Below are positions 35,666 through 47,376 of a DNA stretch of 64,000 nt, piece by piece; within the stretch, counting starts at the first letter, position 1, and every line of letters starts with the position of its first letter. The notes beneath the pieces were generated by a model. The model was not told where the DNA came from, did not search any database, and worked only from the letters and a program-made list of their open reading frames with translations. This DNA is from Liolophura sinensis (lineage: Eukaryota; Mollusca; Polyplacophora; Chitonida; Chitonidae). Location of the stretch: positions 91,753,805 to 91,817,804 of the forward strand of contig NC_088295.1 of assembly GCF_032854445.1 (NCBI RefSeq), read 5' to 3'. Made by a program: the position numbers and the translations under genes.

Positions 35666-36198
35666 TTGGAGTTTGACGTCGTAGTTAACAATTTTTCAGC
35701 CATGTGGCGACGAAAGAGTCCTTAGTATGTACGTAATGTGCCTCCTTGTTACAGGACGGATTTCTACAGCTCTTTTATCTAGTGCTTATTCACTGAGACG
35801 GCCGAAGGCAAGTAATCGGCGCCAACCGAGCCATTATACTGATACGGGTCCACACCGGTGCTTCCCTGCGAAAGTCCCACACACATGTGTTTTTGTGGCA
35901 GTCAGTAAACATATCTGTTGTTCCGTGGTATAGTTCCACTCACCGGTGATTCTCTGGCAGCTCCACTCACATGTGTTTCCGTGGCTTCGCCCGTTCTTTC
36001 AGTGACTGTTTCTTCCATGTTTTCTTTCTCGGTTAATTATTATTCAGCATATTGTGTCTACAATCTGCTTATGTTTATAAAAAGAGAAAAAAATTGAAAC
36101 ATTTTCATCCGTTTTCCCCCAAGATCTATTGTTTCAGTTTACCTATCTGTTGTCATACGCGGGCCATACCTGTGTCAAGCCTATACCTGTGCCAACGA

Positions 36199-38420
36199 GG
36201 TTAAACGTCCACAGGCTGGGGTAAATTGCCCACGATGGACGTTTTACCCTCTCTCTCTTCCCTCCCGAGCAAACATTCTTGAAACGCATAAACTCTTGTG
36301 ATATATAATAATGCCAATCTTTTTTGTTCACATATGGTCATATGTTAAATGAAATTTAGTTCACATGAGACAGTTTGAAACACTTAGGCCTACTTAAGTA
36401 GACTATTTCCGACCCACAGGGTTCTTGGGAACACATAACAACAAAGGCGAATTCAAATATTCGGAAAAGAACTTGTCACGAAGTTGGATCGAATGAAAGC
36501 CATTACTAGTATCCCCGTCAACAGCGCCACACATACAGCTTTCCACTTCCGAACTCGCGAGGTAGCCAGCTTTGGTGGCGGGGACAAGCTTCGAATAAGG
36601 TGTTGCATTGTTGTGGACTAGCCTGAAGTAGACAAAAGCAGCCTAAGCTATTAAAAAACAACAACTCGCGTTAAATAATTTATTCTATAGAGAGATTCAT
36701 TCGAACAGTTACAGCGGCCTAGTTATAGTTTATGCTATAGGACTCCCTGGTCGCTTTATACCATAGGTTTGCTGTTACCCACTCAGTACAAATATGCTAT
36801 GATAAAGTTTGAGTACCAGATACACCTTGAGTGCTGGAGCTCGCTACACCTGATAGGGGTAACTGGGCCGCTTTCGTCGCAAAATCAGAAGTTTCTTGTT
36901 CGATGATGGTCATATTTTGCCGTTCTTCAGCTGGACGGGCAATCTCTGGTACTTGTGGAATGAATGCATTCTGTCTATCAGCTGTTGTCTCTTTCTGGGG
37001 TTCAGGATCATCTGTTACTGCAGCCCCGGCGAACTCCGTATCTGGAAATATGTTCTCATCAAAAGGCCATATTCCGCAACATGCAAACCCCGCTCCAGCC
37101 TTATTGGCAGTTGCTGACTTAAGGTAAGCCTTCCCTAATATAACAGCCATTTCGAAAAACGAAATTTGTTTCCGGGGTAGGCAATCACCCACGAGTCAGC
37201 CGCTGCATTGTATGTAGTCTTCATGGATTAAAGTGGACTCTGTCTGAAGGGTGCATCGTGTGAGTGCTGTGGGGTGGAAGTGTTAACAGATGTATGCCAT
37301 GCTCACGTGCATATGTTACAGCCGCTAGAGTTTTGTGACTTTTGTAGCCATCAAGAACAATGATTTGCTGAACATCTGTAGAAGCATTTGTAAATTTAGC
37401 AAAATGTTCTAACCACCTGAGAAAAAGTTCTGCGTCAGTCCACCCATTTGGACTTGCATATCCGATTGCTCGTGGAGGTGCACAAGCCATTAAAGCTTCG
37501 ACCATCCTCTTTCGGGGAAAAATAAGTACGGGGGTACATACACGCCTGCAGCATTCATTTCATAAATTACAGTCACTGTCTTGCCCCGTTCCCCACTTAT
37601 CATCCGGCTCTCTTGTTTCACACCTTTGGTAGCAAGGATTTTTCCTGGTTTCTGTACGCAGTTTGAAGCAAGTCTTTAAACACAGTGACAAACTGTTGAA
37701 CTTTAGGTTTGTTGAACCCAACTGTCCTGGGACATATTAGTTCCTTGGGGCTGTCTTATGTTCAGATCTCGATGGCGAGAGAGAAACCCTGAAAGCCAGT
37801 CCTTACCAGCCATTTTACGGTCATGACTGAAGGGGTGTTGTAATCCAACTCTCTCAGCTAGCTCATAGGCGAGTCTTCTAATATCTCGTGTAGTCAGTCC
37901 ATAAAGAGACTTTTTCATATACTGTACGTGATTGGGATCGAGGTTGTCTGTGAGAATGACCCGATGTCTACCAACACGCGAAACCCCCGGAGTGGCCACC
38001 AGTAGCCTAGATCTCTGTGGCGTCTTATAGTCCTACGAGACACATCAAATTCGACGTTGTCATAAGTGGTATACACTCTTTCACTGCTTCAAGCGCTAAA
38101 TTAAGTTGTTGGTTTCCGTATTCTCCTCTAGTGGACTGCATGACTAGACTAAATTCAAAACAGTTCACCAAATCAAAATAACGCATGGATTATTTACAAT
38201 CAAATTGTAAGGTTTTATCATAAATGCGAGCTCGTCTTTTACATAGCCCAGAAAGTGATATGAACATAAAGACATGTGTATGCATAAGCTACTTGAATTT
38301 CTACATATATAGCGTTCAAGACATATAAATTGGATGGAGCAAAACGCCTAGGCATTGGGGTAAAACGCACACAGGTGGGCGTTTATCCTCACAAACTCAT
38401 GGGCGTTTTGCCCCAGTCAA
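36199..38420 (-). mobile_element. decayed pogo/Tigger-like DNA transposon
   Basis: The interval encloses fragments of a pogo-type transposase on the minus strand. Related sequences in inverted orientation lie at its edges. At 38358-38416 the + strand reads GGGTAAAACGCACACAGGTG then GGCGTTTA. At 36202-36250 the + strand carries the reverse-complement counterpart, ending CCCACGATGGACGTTTTACCC. I take these as degenerate terminal or subterminal inverted repeats. The precise ends and TA target duplication were not established. Confidence 0.6.
36797..37999 (-). pseudogene. pogo/Tigger-like DDE transposase pseudogene
   Basis: Read on the minus strand, 37999-37703 encodes the CENP-B-type helix-turn-helix region: SLYGLTTRDIRRLAYELAER, then MAGKDWLSGFLSRHRDLNIR. 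After a frameshift and an internal deletion, 37660-37224 encodes a DDE_1 catalytic segment. There KPGKILATKGVKQ, GWTDAELFLRWLEHF, IIVLDGYKSHKT and LLTLPPHSTHTMHPSDR are recognisable. A further frameshift precedes the C-terminal part at 37192-36797, with FACCGIWPFDENIF. The first catalytic Asp region is missing, so the enzyme cannot be functional. Nothing suggests domestication. Confidence 0.88.
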
Positions 38421-38555
38421 GCTCGACGTTTTGTAAAAAATTACGTTGAATATTTCTTGCTATAAAGCGGCTGTGTACGAAGCATAATTACAAGGTTCTA
38501 TAACACATCCCACGTCTTGGTCATCAGGCGTTTCTTTTGGCCTTTATCTCATAAT

Positions 38556-38757
38556 ATTTGTTTATTTATTTGATTGGTGTTTTACGCCGTACTCAAGAAT
38601 ATTTCACGTATACGACGGCGGCCAGCATCGCGCAGGTTGCTGGCAGATCTTCCCACTTCCAGCCGGAGAGGAAGCCAGCATGAGCTGGACTTGAACTCAC
38701 AGTGACCGCATTGGTGAGAGGCCCCTGGCGCTAACCAACTGAGCCACTTGGGCCGCC
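38556..38757 (-). mobile_element. near-complete SINE, inverted
   Basis: The + strand starts with TTTATTTATTTGATTGGTGT, TTTACGCCGTACTCAAGAAT and GACGGCGGCCAGCAT. It ends with GAACTCACAGTGACCGC and CTAACCAACTGAGCCACTTG, which are the B and A boxes of the tRNA-derived head in reverse. An internal segment present in the copy at 60801-61070 is deleted between CCAGCAT and CGCGCAGG. Confidence 0.9.
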
Positions 38758-39501
38758 CTATTATATATGATACTATGTTTTTACAAACAAATGTGGCTAT
38801 TATTACAGTTGCCGACATGAGGGAAAACTCTCCTCAAAATTGCCGCTCTGTGACACTTTCATCCTAGATGAAAGCGCGTGTCCTTGCCAGCTCGCGGGGG
38901 TGCCGGATGAGGTCATTACTCCCAAATATGGAGCTTGGGCTTCTTGCCCCGCCCTACATAAGTACCCATTTTAAAAGTCAAGGGGGTAGGCGTAACATCG
39001 ATGGATTGGCGGTATAGGGCCTACGGGTATAAGACCTACATATATCTGAGCCTCTACCAAATGATTTACCTTAGTATTGATTACTGCCCCTGTGTTGGTG
39101 TGGACCTCAGAACGGACTGTATAGCCATATAGCATAGACTACCAAGGTACATTGAATGTAGCCTATATTGTCTAGGCCCTATGTACAGGCCTAGGCTATA
39201 TATGCAAACCATCAATGGAATGAAGATATCTTATATTCCTAACACTGATACTACTCAGTTTCTGATTATATTTTGTGTTAAATACAAGCACATTTGCGGC
39301 AGCATATATTAATAATATTAGTGTTAATATAATTTTACGTTGTCGTAAAACCTCACAAGAAACTTTTGCTGTAAACGTAGTGCGTGCCTTATGTAAGGGA
39401 AGTAAGTGACAGTAAATACAACGTAATGTGTCCAACAGGGGGCGCTGCCTGACAGGTAAACAAACCTGTCACACCCATCTTGGTGTTTGTGTGGGAAGTT
39501 G

Positions 39502-39936
39502 CTAAATTTGGACGGTAAAGTCACGTTTTGGTCGTCTTTTGATCGATTTGTCAATGGGTTCGTGTTTCCATGTCTGAATATTGTGAAACACTGACCATAT
39601 ACCCGACATTTCCCGTCGAAAGATTGCGCTGACGAGGTAGTGTTTTGATGGCACTGCCACTACTGGTAGTGGTATAGTCGACGGCTCACCCCCAGGTTTA
39701 AGGCTTGGGAGCGCTTGTAGTTGTACATTTTGTGCTGAGAGACCAGATTGGACCACTGGTAGATGAGCGGCTGTGGTTTGAGGAAGGTCTATATTTTCTA
39801 CACTATATTTTTCTAGACCTTCTATAGTAATATATTGCCAGACGGACACCAGTTCAGAAAATCTGTCAGTTTCTCCGTGAAGACTGTAGTACAGTATCAG
39901 AGTTGTCAGTACAACTGTGTACGGATATAAATTCAC
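39502..39936 (-). CDS. 144-codon open frame of unknown nature
   Basis: A single minus-strand open frame of 144 codons, without repeats, begins with a non-ATG codon (GTG) and a hydrophobic stretch, TVVLTTLILYY. It continues with a mixed sequence (SELVSVWQYITIEGLEKYSV, then Pro- and Val-rich SLKPGGEPSTIPLPVVAVPS) and a basic end (KRRPKRDF). I recognise no family. It could be a chance open frame, a decayed element or an exon of a divergent gene sharing a promoter with the SPFH-like gene. Confidence 0.2.
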   Translation of the reverse strand: MNLYPYTVVLTTLILYYSLHGETDRFSELVSVWQYITIEGLEKYSVENIDLPQTTAAHLPVVQSGLSAQNVQLQALPSLKPGGEPSTIPLPVVAVPSKHYLVSAIFRREMSGIWSVFHNIQTWKHEPIDKSIKRRPKRDFTVQI

Positions 39937-40079
39937 ACTTACAGGTGAGCTTATTGGAAAGAAACAATGCCAATGACAATAAATGAATAAAACTGACGAG
40001 ATTAAATTTGAGTCAAAGAAAAAGTGAAAAGTAATAAAAAAAATAATTACATCGAAAATAGTCCTAGGCTTATAGGGCC

Positions 40080-40190
40080 TTTATGCCCTGTTTCCTCCCA
40101 CCATAAGGCTGGCCACATGTTGTTTGTTAAGGTGAAATGTTGTTGACTACAGCATAAAACACCAATCAAATAAATGAATAAAGATATAAC
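40080..40190 (+). mobile_element. diverged SINE tail
   Basis: CCCTGTTTCCTCCCACCATA, AAGGTGAAATGTTGTTGACT and GCATAAAACACCAATCAAAT correspond to the common SINE tail with several changes. It ends in AAATAAATGAATAAAG. Confidence 0.85.
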
Positions 40191-40616
40191 TTTTTCTTCA
40201 TTTATATCGCTTCAAAAATTGTTTTAATTGATAGCTGTCACCAGGTATTGATAACTTTATTCACCTTTTCTAGGCCTGCTAATGTTTTCTACATCGTTTT
40301 TTTCTCCAAATTTAAAATACAGTTTTTTAATTTAAGCTATAATAGTAGCTTAGGTCTATGGACAAGATTATGGTAAATTTAAGAAACATTTAATTTTCCT
40401 TCAGTTGATATTTGGTAGATGTAGCTTGCGAGCCTCTAAACTGTATACAATGTCTTAACAATTAATATAGGGATTTCAGTTCGATGAAAGAAAGTAATGA
40501 CCTCATTGAATGAAGAGAAGAATGCAGTCACTCTGCTTCATGAGTTATAATGATTCTACATGCATATACCCATTGGGTGTTTAATGCATGGCTTATCTAT
40601 TTTGCAGAAAATCACA

Positions 40617-41635
40617 ATGAAGTTTATGACTGTGAAAGAAAGGGAAGAAGCTTTAATCTTCAATGTTCAGGGGGAAGGAAGACTTGTGGTCGGTCCTCAG
40701 CGGGTAAATCATTGCAATGCACACATAGAAGCTGTAGATGACATAAGTGAATACTTAAAAGTTTGAAAATTGGATGGTGTTCAGTGATAGGTCATATCAT
40801 ACTAGCACCTGGCAGCTGTCCTTGTTCCTTGTGATTTTTTCCTACATTCCGAAAATAACAATAAATTTCTTCGCCTTTGAATAGTATCGATGAGACAGAT
40901 GGGTTGGGGCTGTCGGGTCTCGCAAACTAAAGCAAGTAAAAGATGTAATTTTACGTTAGGTGCCAAGGGCACTGTCAACTCAACAGACAGATGTGTTTTC
41001 AGTCTTTTATCTATGTTAATTAGCAAGAACCATTACCTCTACAGCCCACCCCCCCCCCCCCCCCCCCCCCACCATTTTAGTCGCTATTTGCGTGAACTTG
41101 CGTGACCCCTAATATGCCGATTGGGCTCATTCTATCAGTACAGGAAGGCATTCATTCTTTCCTTTATTATTCTTCAACAGGAAAGTATGTAGCAGTTAGG
41201 GAGGATTAAGTACATCATTAAAACTTCGTATTTTGATCACAGGTTGTAAAATTAGGAAATGATTTGTTATTTTGTGGATTGTTGTGTTGTAGGTCTTTTT
41301 GTTCAGAGAGAGGTTAGAGCAGCTGAAGCTGGTGTGCGCAAGCCAGTATCAATACCTGGTGATGAAGGACAGGTTTGGGATGGTCACCCACAAGAGAGGG
41401 TAAGTCTGGCTGAGGATCATTTACTACACTGAGCGCCAGAAGGCTAAAAGTCACCAGTCCTAACCATTTTGACTTTCCAGCCCCTTTGTGAAGGATATTC
41501 TGCCTCAGGTGTTTGTGATTGGTATATAACCTTTACCATGAATTTAATCTATAGGTAACCCATAGGGTATCATTGACGTCATCTCCAGACTTGTTGTTTA
41601 AAGTAGTTCATTTCAAGGTACGTTAGGTGAAAGTG

Positions 41636-41690
<55 letters not shown>

Positions 41691-44600
41691 GTATATATAT
41701 ATATGTATGCATTTTGAATGATGGAATTTAGCAGTCAGTTTGCGTTAAGTGGCCAAAACCTGATGTGACGTCACTGTTCCCTATATGGTCAGAAAAAGGA
41801 CACTATAGAATCCAAAGTTTCCAATGCTTCTTACTATGTTGAACAACTTCAGAAAAATATAAATGGAAATATTTCTTTGAACAGTGTTTAATGGTCTTTC
41901 ACCAGACATGTACTGTAAATGCATTGGTATACTTCACACTTTTTGCCCCTAGAATCAAACTTCTGATCGAGGGTGTGTATTATACAGTAAAATAGACCTC
42001 AGGTGATTTATATCCCTCAAAATTGTCTGTTCATATCTCCCACGAACGTTCAGAAAATGTATCCAAAATTGTCTGTTCATATCTCCCACGAACGTTCAGA
42101 AAATGTGTCCAAAACTGTCTGTTCATATCTCCCACGAACGTTCAGAAAATGTGTCCAAAACTGTCTGTTCATATCTCCCACGAACGTTCTGAAAATGTAT
42201 CCAAAACTGTCTGTTCATATCTCCCACGAACATTCAGAAAATGTGTCCAAAACTGTCTGTTCATATCTCGCACGAACGTTCAGAAAATGTATCCAAAATT
42301 CTCTGTTCATATCTCCCACGAACGTTCAGAAAATGTGTCCAAAATTGTCTGTTCATATCTCCCACGAAAATTCAGAAAATGTGTCCAAAATTGGCTGTTC
42401 ATATCTCCCACGAACGTTCAGAAAATGTATCCAAAAACCAGAAGTAAATGTGGCGAAGGGGCGCTGTCAGCATCTACTCTTTAAAGTGTTCAAAATGAAC
42501 AACAACAGAAATGAATTCATGATATATAACTGAGATTTTTCTTAAAGCTAAAGTGAAATTCTTTTAAAGAACGAATCAGCAGAGTTTTTATTTACAGCAA
42601 AATAGGGCCACATCTGAGCCACATGTAGGTCAATGTAGGTCATCTGACCATTTGTGTAAGCAAGTGGTTTTGGGCTGCACTCAAAATTTCTGATATTTCA
42701 GGTTGGTTAGCAGCGCAACGTCTGTTGTAAAACCTTCAAAGTCTGAGGCTTCGTCATTAAACATTTTTAAGTTTTGGTTGAGCAAGTTATTTTTAACAAA
42801 GAAGAAACTAACTTAGGAAACTTTTATAAGGATATGGGAAGCAAAACACTGATCAATGGGGCCCCCCATCTTGTATAACCAATCTACCAAACAGTACAGT
42901 CTCTTGCAGATTGGTACAACAGGTCTCATGAAAACTAAGGAAATTATCTAAATGTCACACAAACAGTACATGTATTTCAATGATACATATACAGGTAGGG
43001 CTTTATTCTGCAACACGTTAGGTATAAACACCGTGGGCTGAGCATGTGTGTTGGCTGGTGTCAAAATCAGCTGTTTATGATTCATCGTGGCAGGACAGTG
43101 AAGGTGTTTAGTCCATAAGCAGGCTATGATGATGAAATACACCAAGTGAATGATGGGGATGCGCCGTATACACAGGTACAGATGTTTTCAAGAGTACTTA
43201 TAGCAAAGTTAACACTGAGAATTATACACGAATGCAAAGTATTCCCGGTGCATTTATGGTACTTTATATTACTGTTAAGGTTTTCTTTCCCTCTAAATGA
43301 ATACATTCAGGTCATTAATACAGTACTGTAATCAGTGATAATTATTTCCCCCCATCACCATTGCTATTTTATACTGTTTTTTTATGCTTGTGGGCCAGCT
43401 GGCCTTATGCGAATAAAGATATACATGTATATATACATTCTTTTTTCAGGCCTTATGAAATGTTTTTATTATACCCTTTTTCATTTTCAGGCCATGTGAG
43501 GTATTTCACAATCTTTGGCTTGTTTTCCAGGCCTGGTGAGATGTTCCACAGTTCTATGGTTCATTTTCAGGGGATGGCAGATGTTTCATGCCTGAAAATA
43601 ATCCTTCTGGATTATTTCCAGGCAAAAGCAAATGTTTCACAACCTTCTGGTTCATTTTCAGGCAATGTGAGCTGTTTTACAACCATCTGGTGTATTTTCA
43701 GACTATGTAGGATGTTTCACAGTCCTCTGATTTATTTTCAGGCCATATAAAATGTTTCATAACCCCTTTGGTTCATTTTTAGCTGATGGCAGATGTTTCA
43801 CAGCCTTCTGGATTATTTTCAGGTGATGGCACATGTTTCACAATCCTCAGGCTCATTTCCAGGCAATGTGAGGTGTTTCAAAATCCTCTGTTTTATTTTC
43901 AGACCATGTGAGATGTTTTACAATCCTCTGGTTTATTTTCAGGCCATGTGAGATGTTTGACAATCCTCTGGTTTATTTTCAGGCCATGTGAGGTGTTTGA
44001 CAATCCTTTGGTTTATTTTCAGGCCATGTGAGATGTTTCACTATCCTCTGGCTTATTTTCAGGCCATGTGACGGTGTTCCACAATCCTTTGGTTTATTTT
44101 CAGGTCATGTGAGATGTTTCACAATCCTCTGGTTTATTTTCAGGCCATGTGAGATGTTTCACAATCCTTTAGTTTATTTTCAGGCCATGTGAGATGTTTC
44201 ACAATCCATTGGTTTATTTTCAGGCCATGTGAGATGTTTCACAATCTTCTGGTTTATTTTCAGGCCTGGTGAGATGTTTTACAATCCTCTGGCTTATTTT
44301 CAGGCCATGTGAGATGTTTCACAATCCCCAGGTTTATTTTCAGGCCATGTGAGATGTTTGACAATCCCCAGGTTTATTTTCAGGCCATGTGAGGTGTTTG
44401 ACAATCCTTTGGTTTATTTTCAAGCCATGTGAGGTGTTTGACAATCCCCAGGTTTATTTTCAGGCCTAGTGAGATGTTTCATAATCCTCTGGTTTATTTT
44501 CAGGTCATGTGAGATGTTTCACAATCCTCTGGTTTATTTTCAGGCCATATGAGGTGTTCCACAATCCTTTGGTTTATTTTCAAGCCATGTGAGGTGTTTG

Positions 44601-47335
44601 ACAATCCCCAGGTTTATTTTCAGGCCATGTGATATGTTTCACAATCCCCAGGTTTATTTTCAGGCCATATGAGGTGTTCCACAATCCTTTGGTTTATTTT
44701 CAAGCCATGTGAGGTGTTTGGCAATTCCAGGTTTATTTTCAGGCCTGGTGAGATGTTTCACAATCCTCTGGTTTATTTTCAGGCCATGTGAGATGTTTGA
44801 CAATCCCCAGGTTTATTTTCAGGCCATGTGATATGTTTCACAATCCCCAGGTTCATTTTCAGGCCATGTGAGGTGTTTCACAATCCTTTGGTTTATTTTC
44901 AGGCCATGTGAGATGTTTTACAATCCTCTGGTTTATTTTCAGGCCTGGTGAGATGTTTCACAATCTTCTGGTTTATTTTCAGGCCATGTGAGATGTTTCA
45001 CTATCCTCTGGTTTATTTTCAGGCCATGTGAGATGTTTTACAATCCTCTGGCTTATTTTTAGGCCTGGTGAGATGTTTGACAATCCTCTGGTTTATTTTC
45101 AGGCCATGTGAGATGTTTCACAATCCATTGGAACATGATTCTGTTTACGTTGAGAATGCAATCAAGATTGATGCTAACCACATGATCATTGTATACCATC
45201 GTGTGAAACAGTCAGTTGAGCGTTCAGTAATCCGGGGGCCTGCAATTTTCTTCCCGGAAGCTGAAGAGTGGTAAGTAAATCTGAAATGTGGCTTGTGACG
45301 TCAAATCGAAACATGCCAGAACTCTTGTGAAGGGTTAGATGACAAATGAGAATAACTAGGGTTTATGCCATCATAAGATATATGGTAAGATTAGATCATG
45401 AATGGTAAGACATGACGTCATCTGGTGGCTGGTGACAAGTGGCAATACCTGTCACCTCTGAAAGAATGATAACAAGTTTGTGACTGGAGGATGTGCAAGA
45501 AGTATAAGAGAAAACAAAGTTATGTGCAAGCTCTGCAGTTTTCATGTCCATCTGTCAAAGGCCTATAGTTCCACATGATGAACCAATATTTCTAATATTT
45601 GAAAGTATAAGGGAATGATTTCCTCTCTCACTTCTGTCACTGATAATGTTTGGTTACACTGGTTAAATTTCCTTTGTGACTTTTGAAGGTTCTTTGAGTG
45701 CCAAAACTAATATTTTATAACTTTTATAAATGGACTTTTAGGGGCAGATTTGTAGAGCAATTCCAATATTTCCTAAAGAAGATGATGAGTTGACAGTGTA
45801 CCTTTGTGTCATGTGTCATGTTCATTGTACATGAAGGTTATGATTGCCCAGGGTATTAACATTGTTGAGGGGGGCTCTTCGTGGCCAAGGTGGTTAGTTT
45901 GCTAGTGACCCAAGAGCCTCTCAACAACGTGATCACTGTGAGTCCAGCCCACCTTTAGATGGTCATGCATTTCCCTAGAGCTCTGCTTGGTTTCCTCCCA
46001 TGATAATGCTGGCGGCAGTTGTGTACCTGAAATGTTCTGAGAACAGCAATCAGGTAAATACATGAACAAATGAAATTCTGGAGTTTGGTAATGAACAACA
46101 ATGAAATAAATGAAAAATGTTGAATATTGTAGGTTACACAAATTTGTGTGGCATGGCAGTGACCCCCAGGACAAAGCTCGAATGATCCCCTCCTCTCGGA
46201 AATTCACGCAGCTTGCAGCCATACCAGACCAGTTCTACTATAATGTAAGTTCACACAGCTCACAGCCTTACCAGACCAGTTCTACTACAGTGTAAGTTCA
46301 CACAGCTTATGGCCATACCAGACCAGTTCTACTATAATGTAAGTTCACTCAGCTTATAGCCACACCAGACCAGTTCTGCTATAATGTAAGTTAACACAAC
46401 TCACAACCATACCAGACCAGTTCTACCATCATGTAAGTTCACACAACTTCAAGCCATACCTAGCCAGTTCTACTATAATGTAAGTTCACATAGCTTACAG
46501 CCATACCAGACCAGTTCTACTATAATGTAAGTTCACACAGCTTATGGCCATACCAGACCAGTTCTACTATAATGTAAGTTCACACAGCTTACAGCCATAC
46601 CAGACCAGCTCACTATAATGTAAGTTCACACAGCTAGTAGCCATACCAGACCAGTTCTACTATAATGTAAGTTCACACAGCTTATGGCCATACCAGACCA
46701 GTTCTACTATAATGTAAGTTCACACAACTCACAGCCACACCAGACCAGTTCTACTATAATATAAGTTCACACAGCTCACAGCCAAACCTGACCAGCAACT
46801 TAAAACACAGTTTGTGGTTGGATATTGTAAGGTATGAGTGATGGTGTTCACAAAGGTAGAACTGTATGTGGCTCGAGTACAGACAGAAACATTCATTATG
46901 AATGCACTACTGAAATTCTCCAAGCTATTTTCAATCTGTTGTGTTAATTTAATTGGGGGACAATTTATTAGTGGGCTCATCATTAGCTTTCTAAGTGTAA
47001 CTAACAGATGGATGGAGACATCTCAGGAATATTGTCAGGAAGTGTGATTTGACTGACTTTGACATGAGACCAGTTGTTGGTATGACAAACGTGCGTAACA
47101 CAGCTCTTGAGTGAATGAAGTAGTGAAGGTTAAGGACTGCTGAATGGGGACTTGTAACATAATAATTTCAAGAGGGTAAAATACAATGCTTATACTCAGT
47201 CAACACCGGGTTGATCTACGCTGAGGCCTGCAGACACAAACAATTTGAAACAATTTGAAACAATATATTACATTACATATGCTTGGAAAACATGGTAATT
47301 TGGATCGTGTAAACCACTTCTAACAAGATTCTGAA

Positions 47336-47376
<41 letters not shown>

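Larger units (their letters stand above)
31160..36198. other. intergenic region, no gene recognised
   Basis: AT-rich unique DNA with small repeats (listed separately) and open frames below 110 codons. None resembles a known protein. AATAAA at 33208-33213 could serve as a polyadenylation signal, but no gene ends clearly here. Confidence 0.5.
38758..40607. other. upstream region of the SPFH-like gene
   Basis: No coding exon of the downstream gene is recognised. The first coding exon opens after an acceptor TTTTGCAG at 40607, so at least one untranslated 5' exon must lie upstream, possibly near 39.4-39.9 kb. I could not place a transcription start. A minus-strand open frame of 144 codons at 39502-39936 is noted separately. 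Confidence 0.4.
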
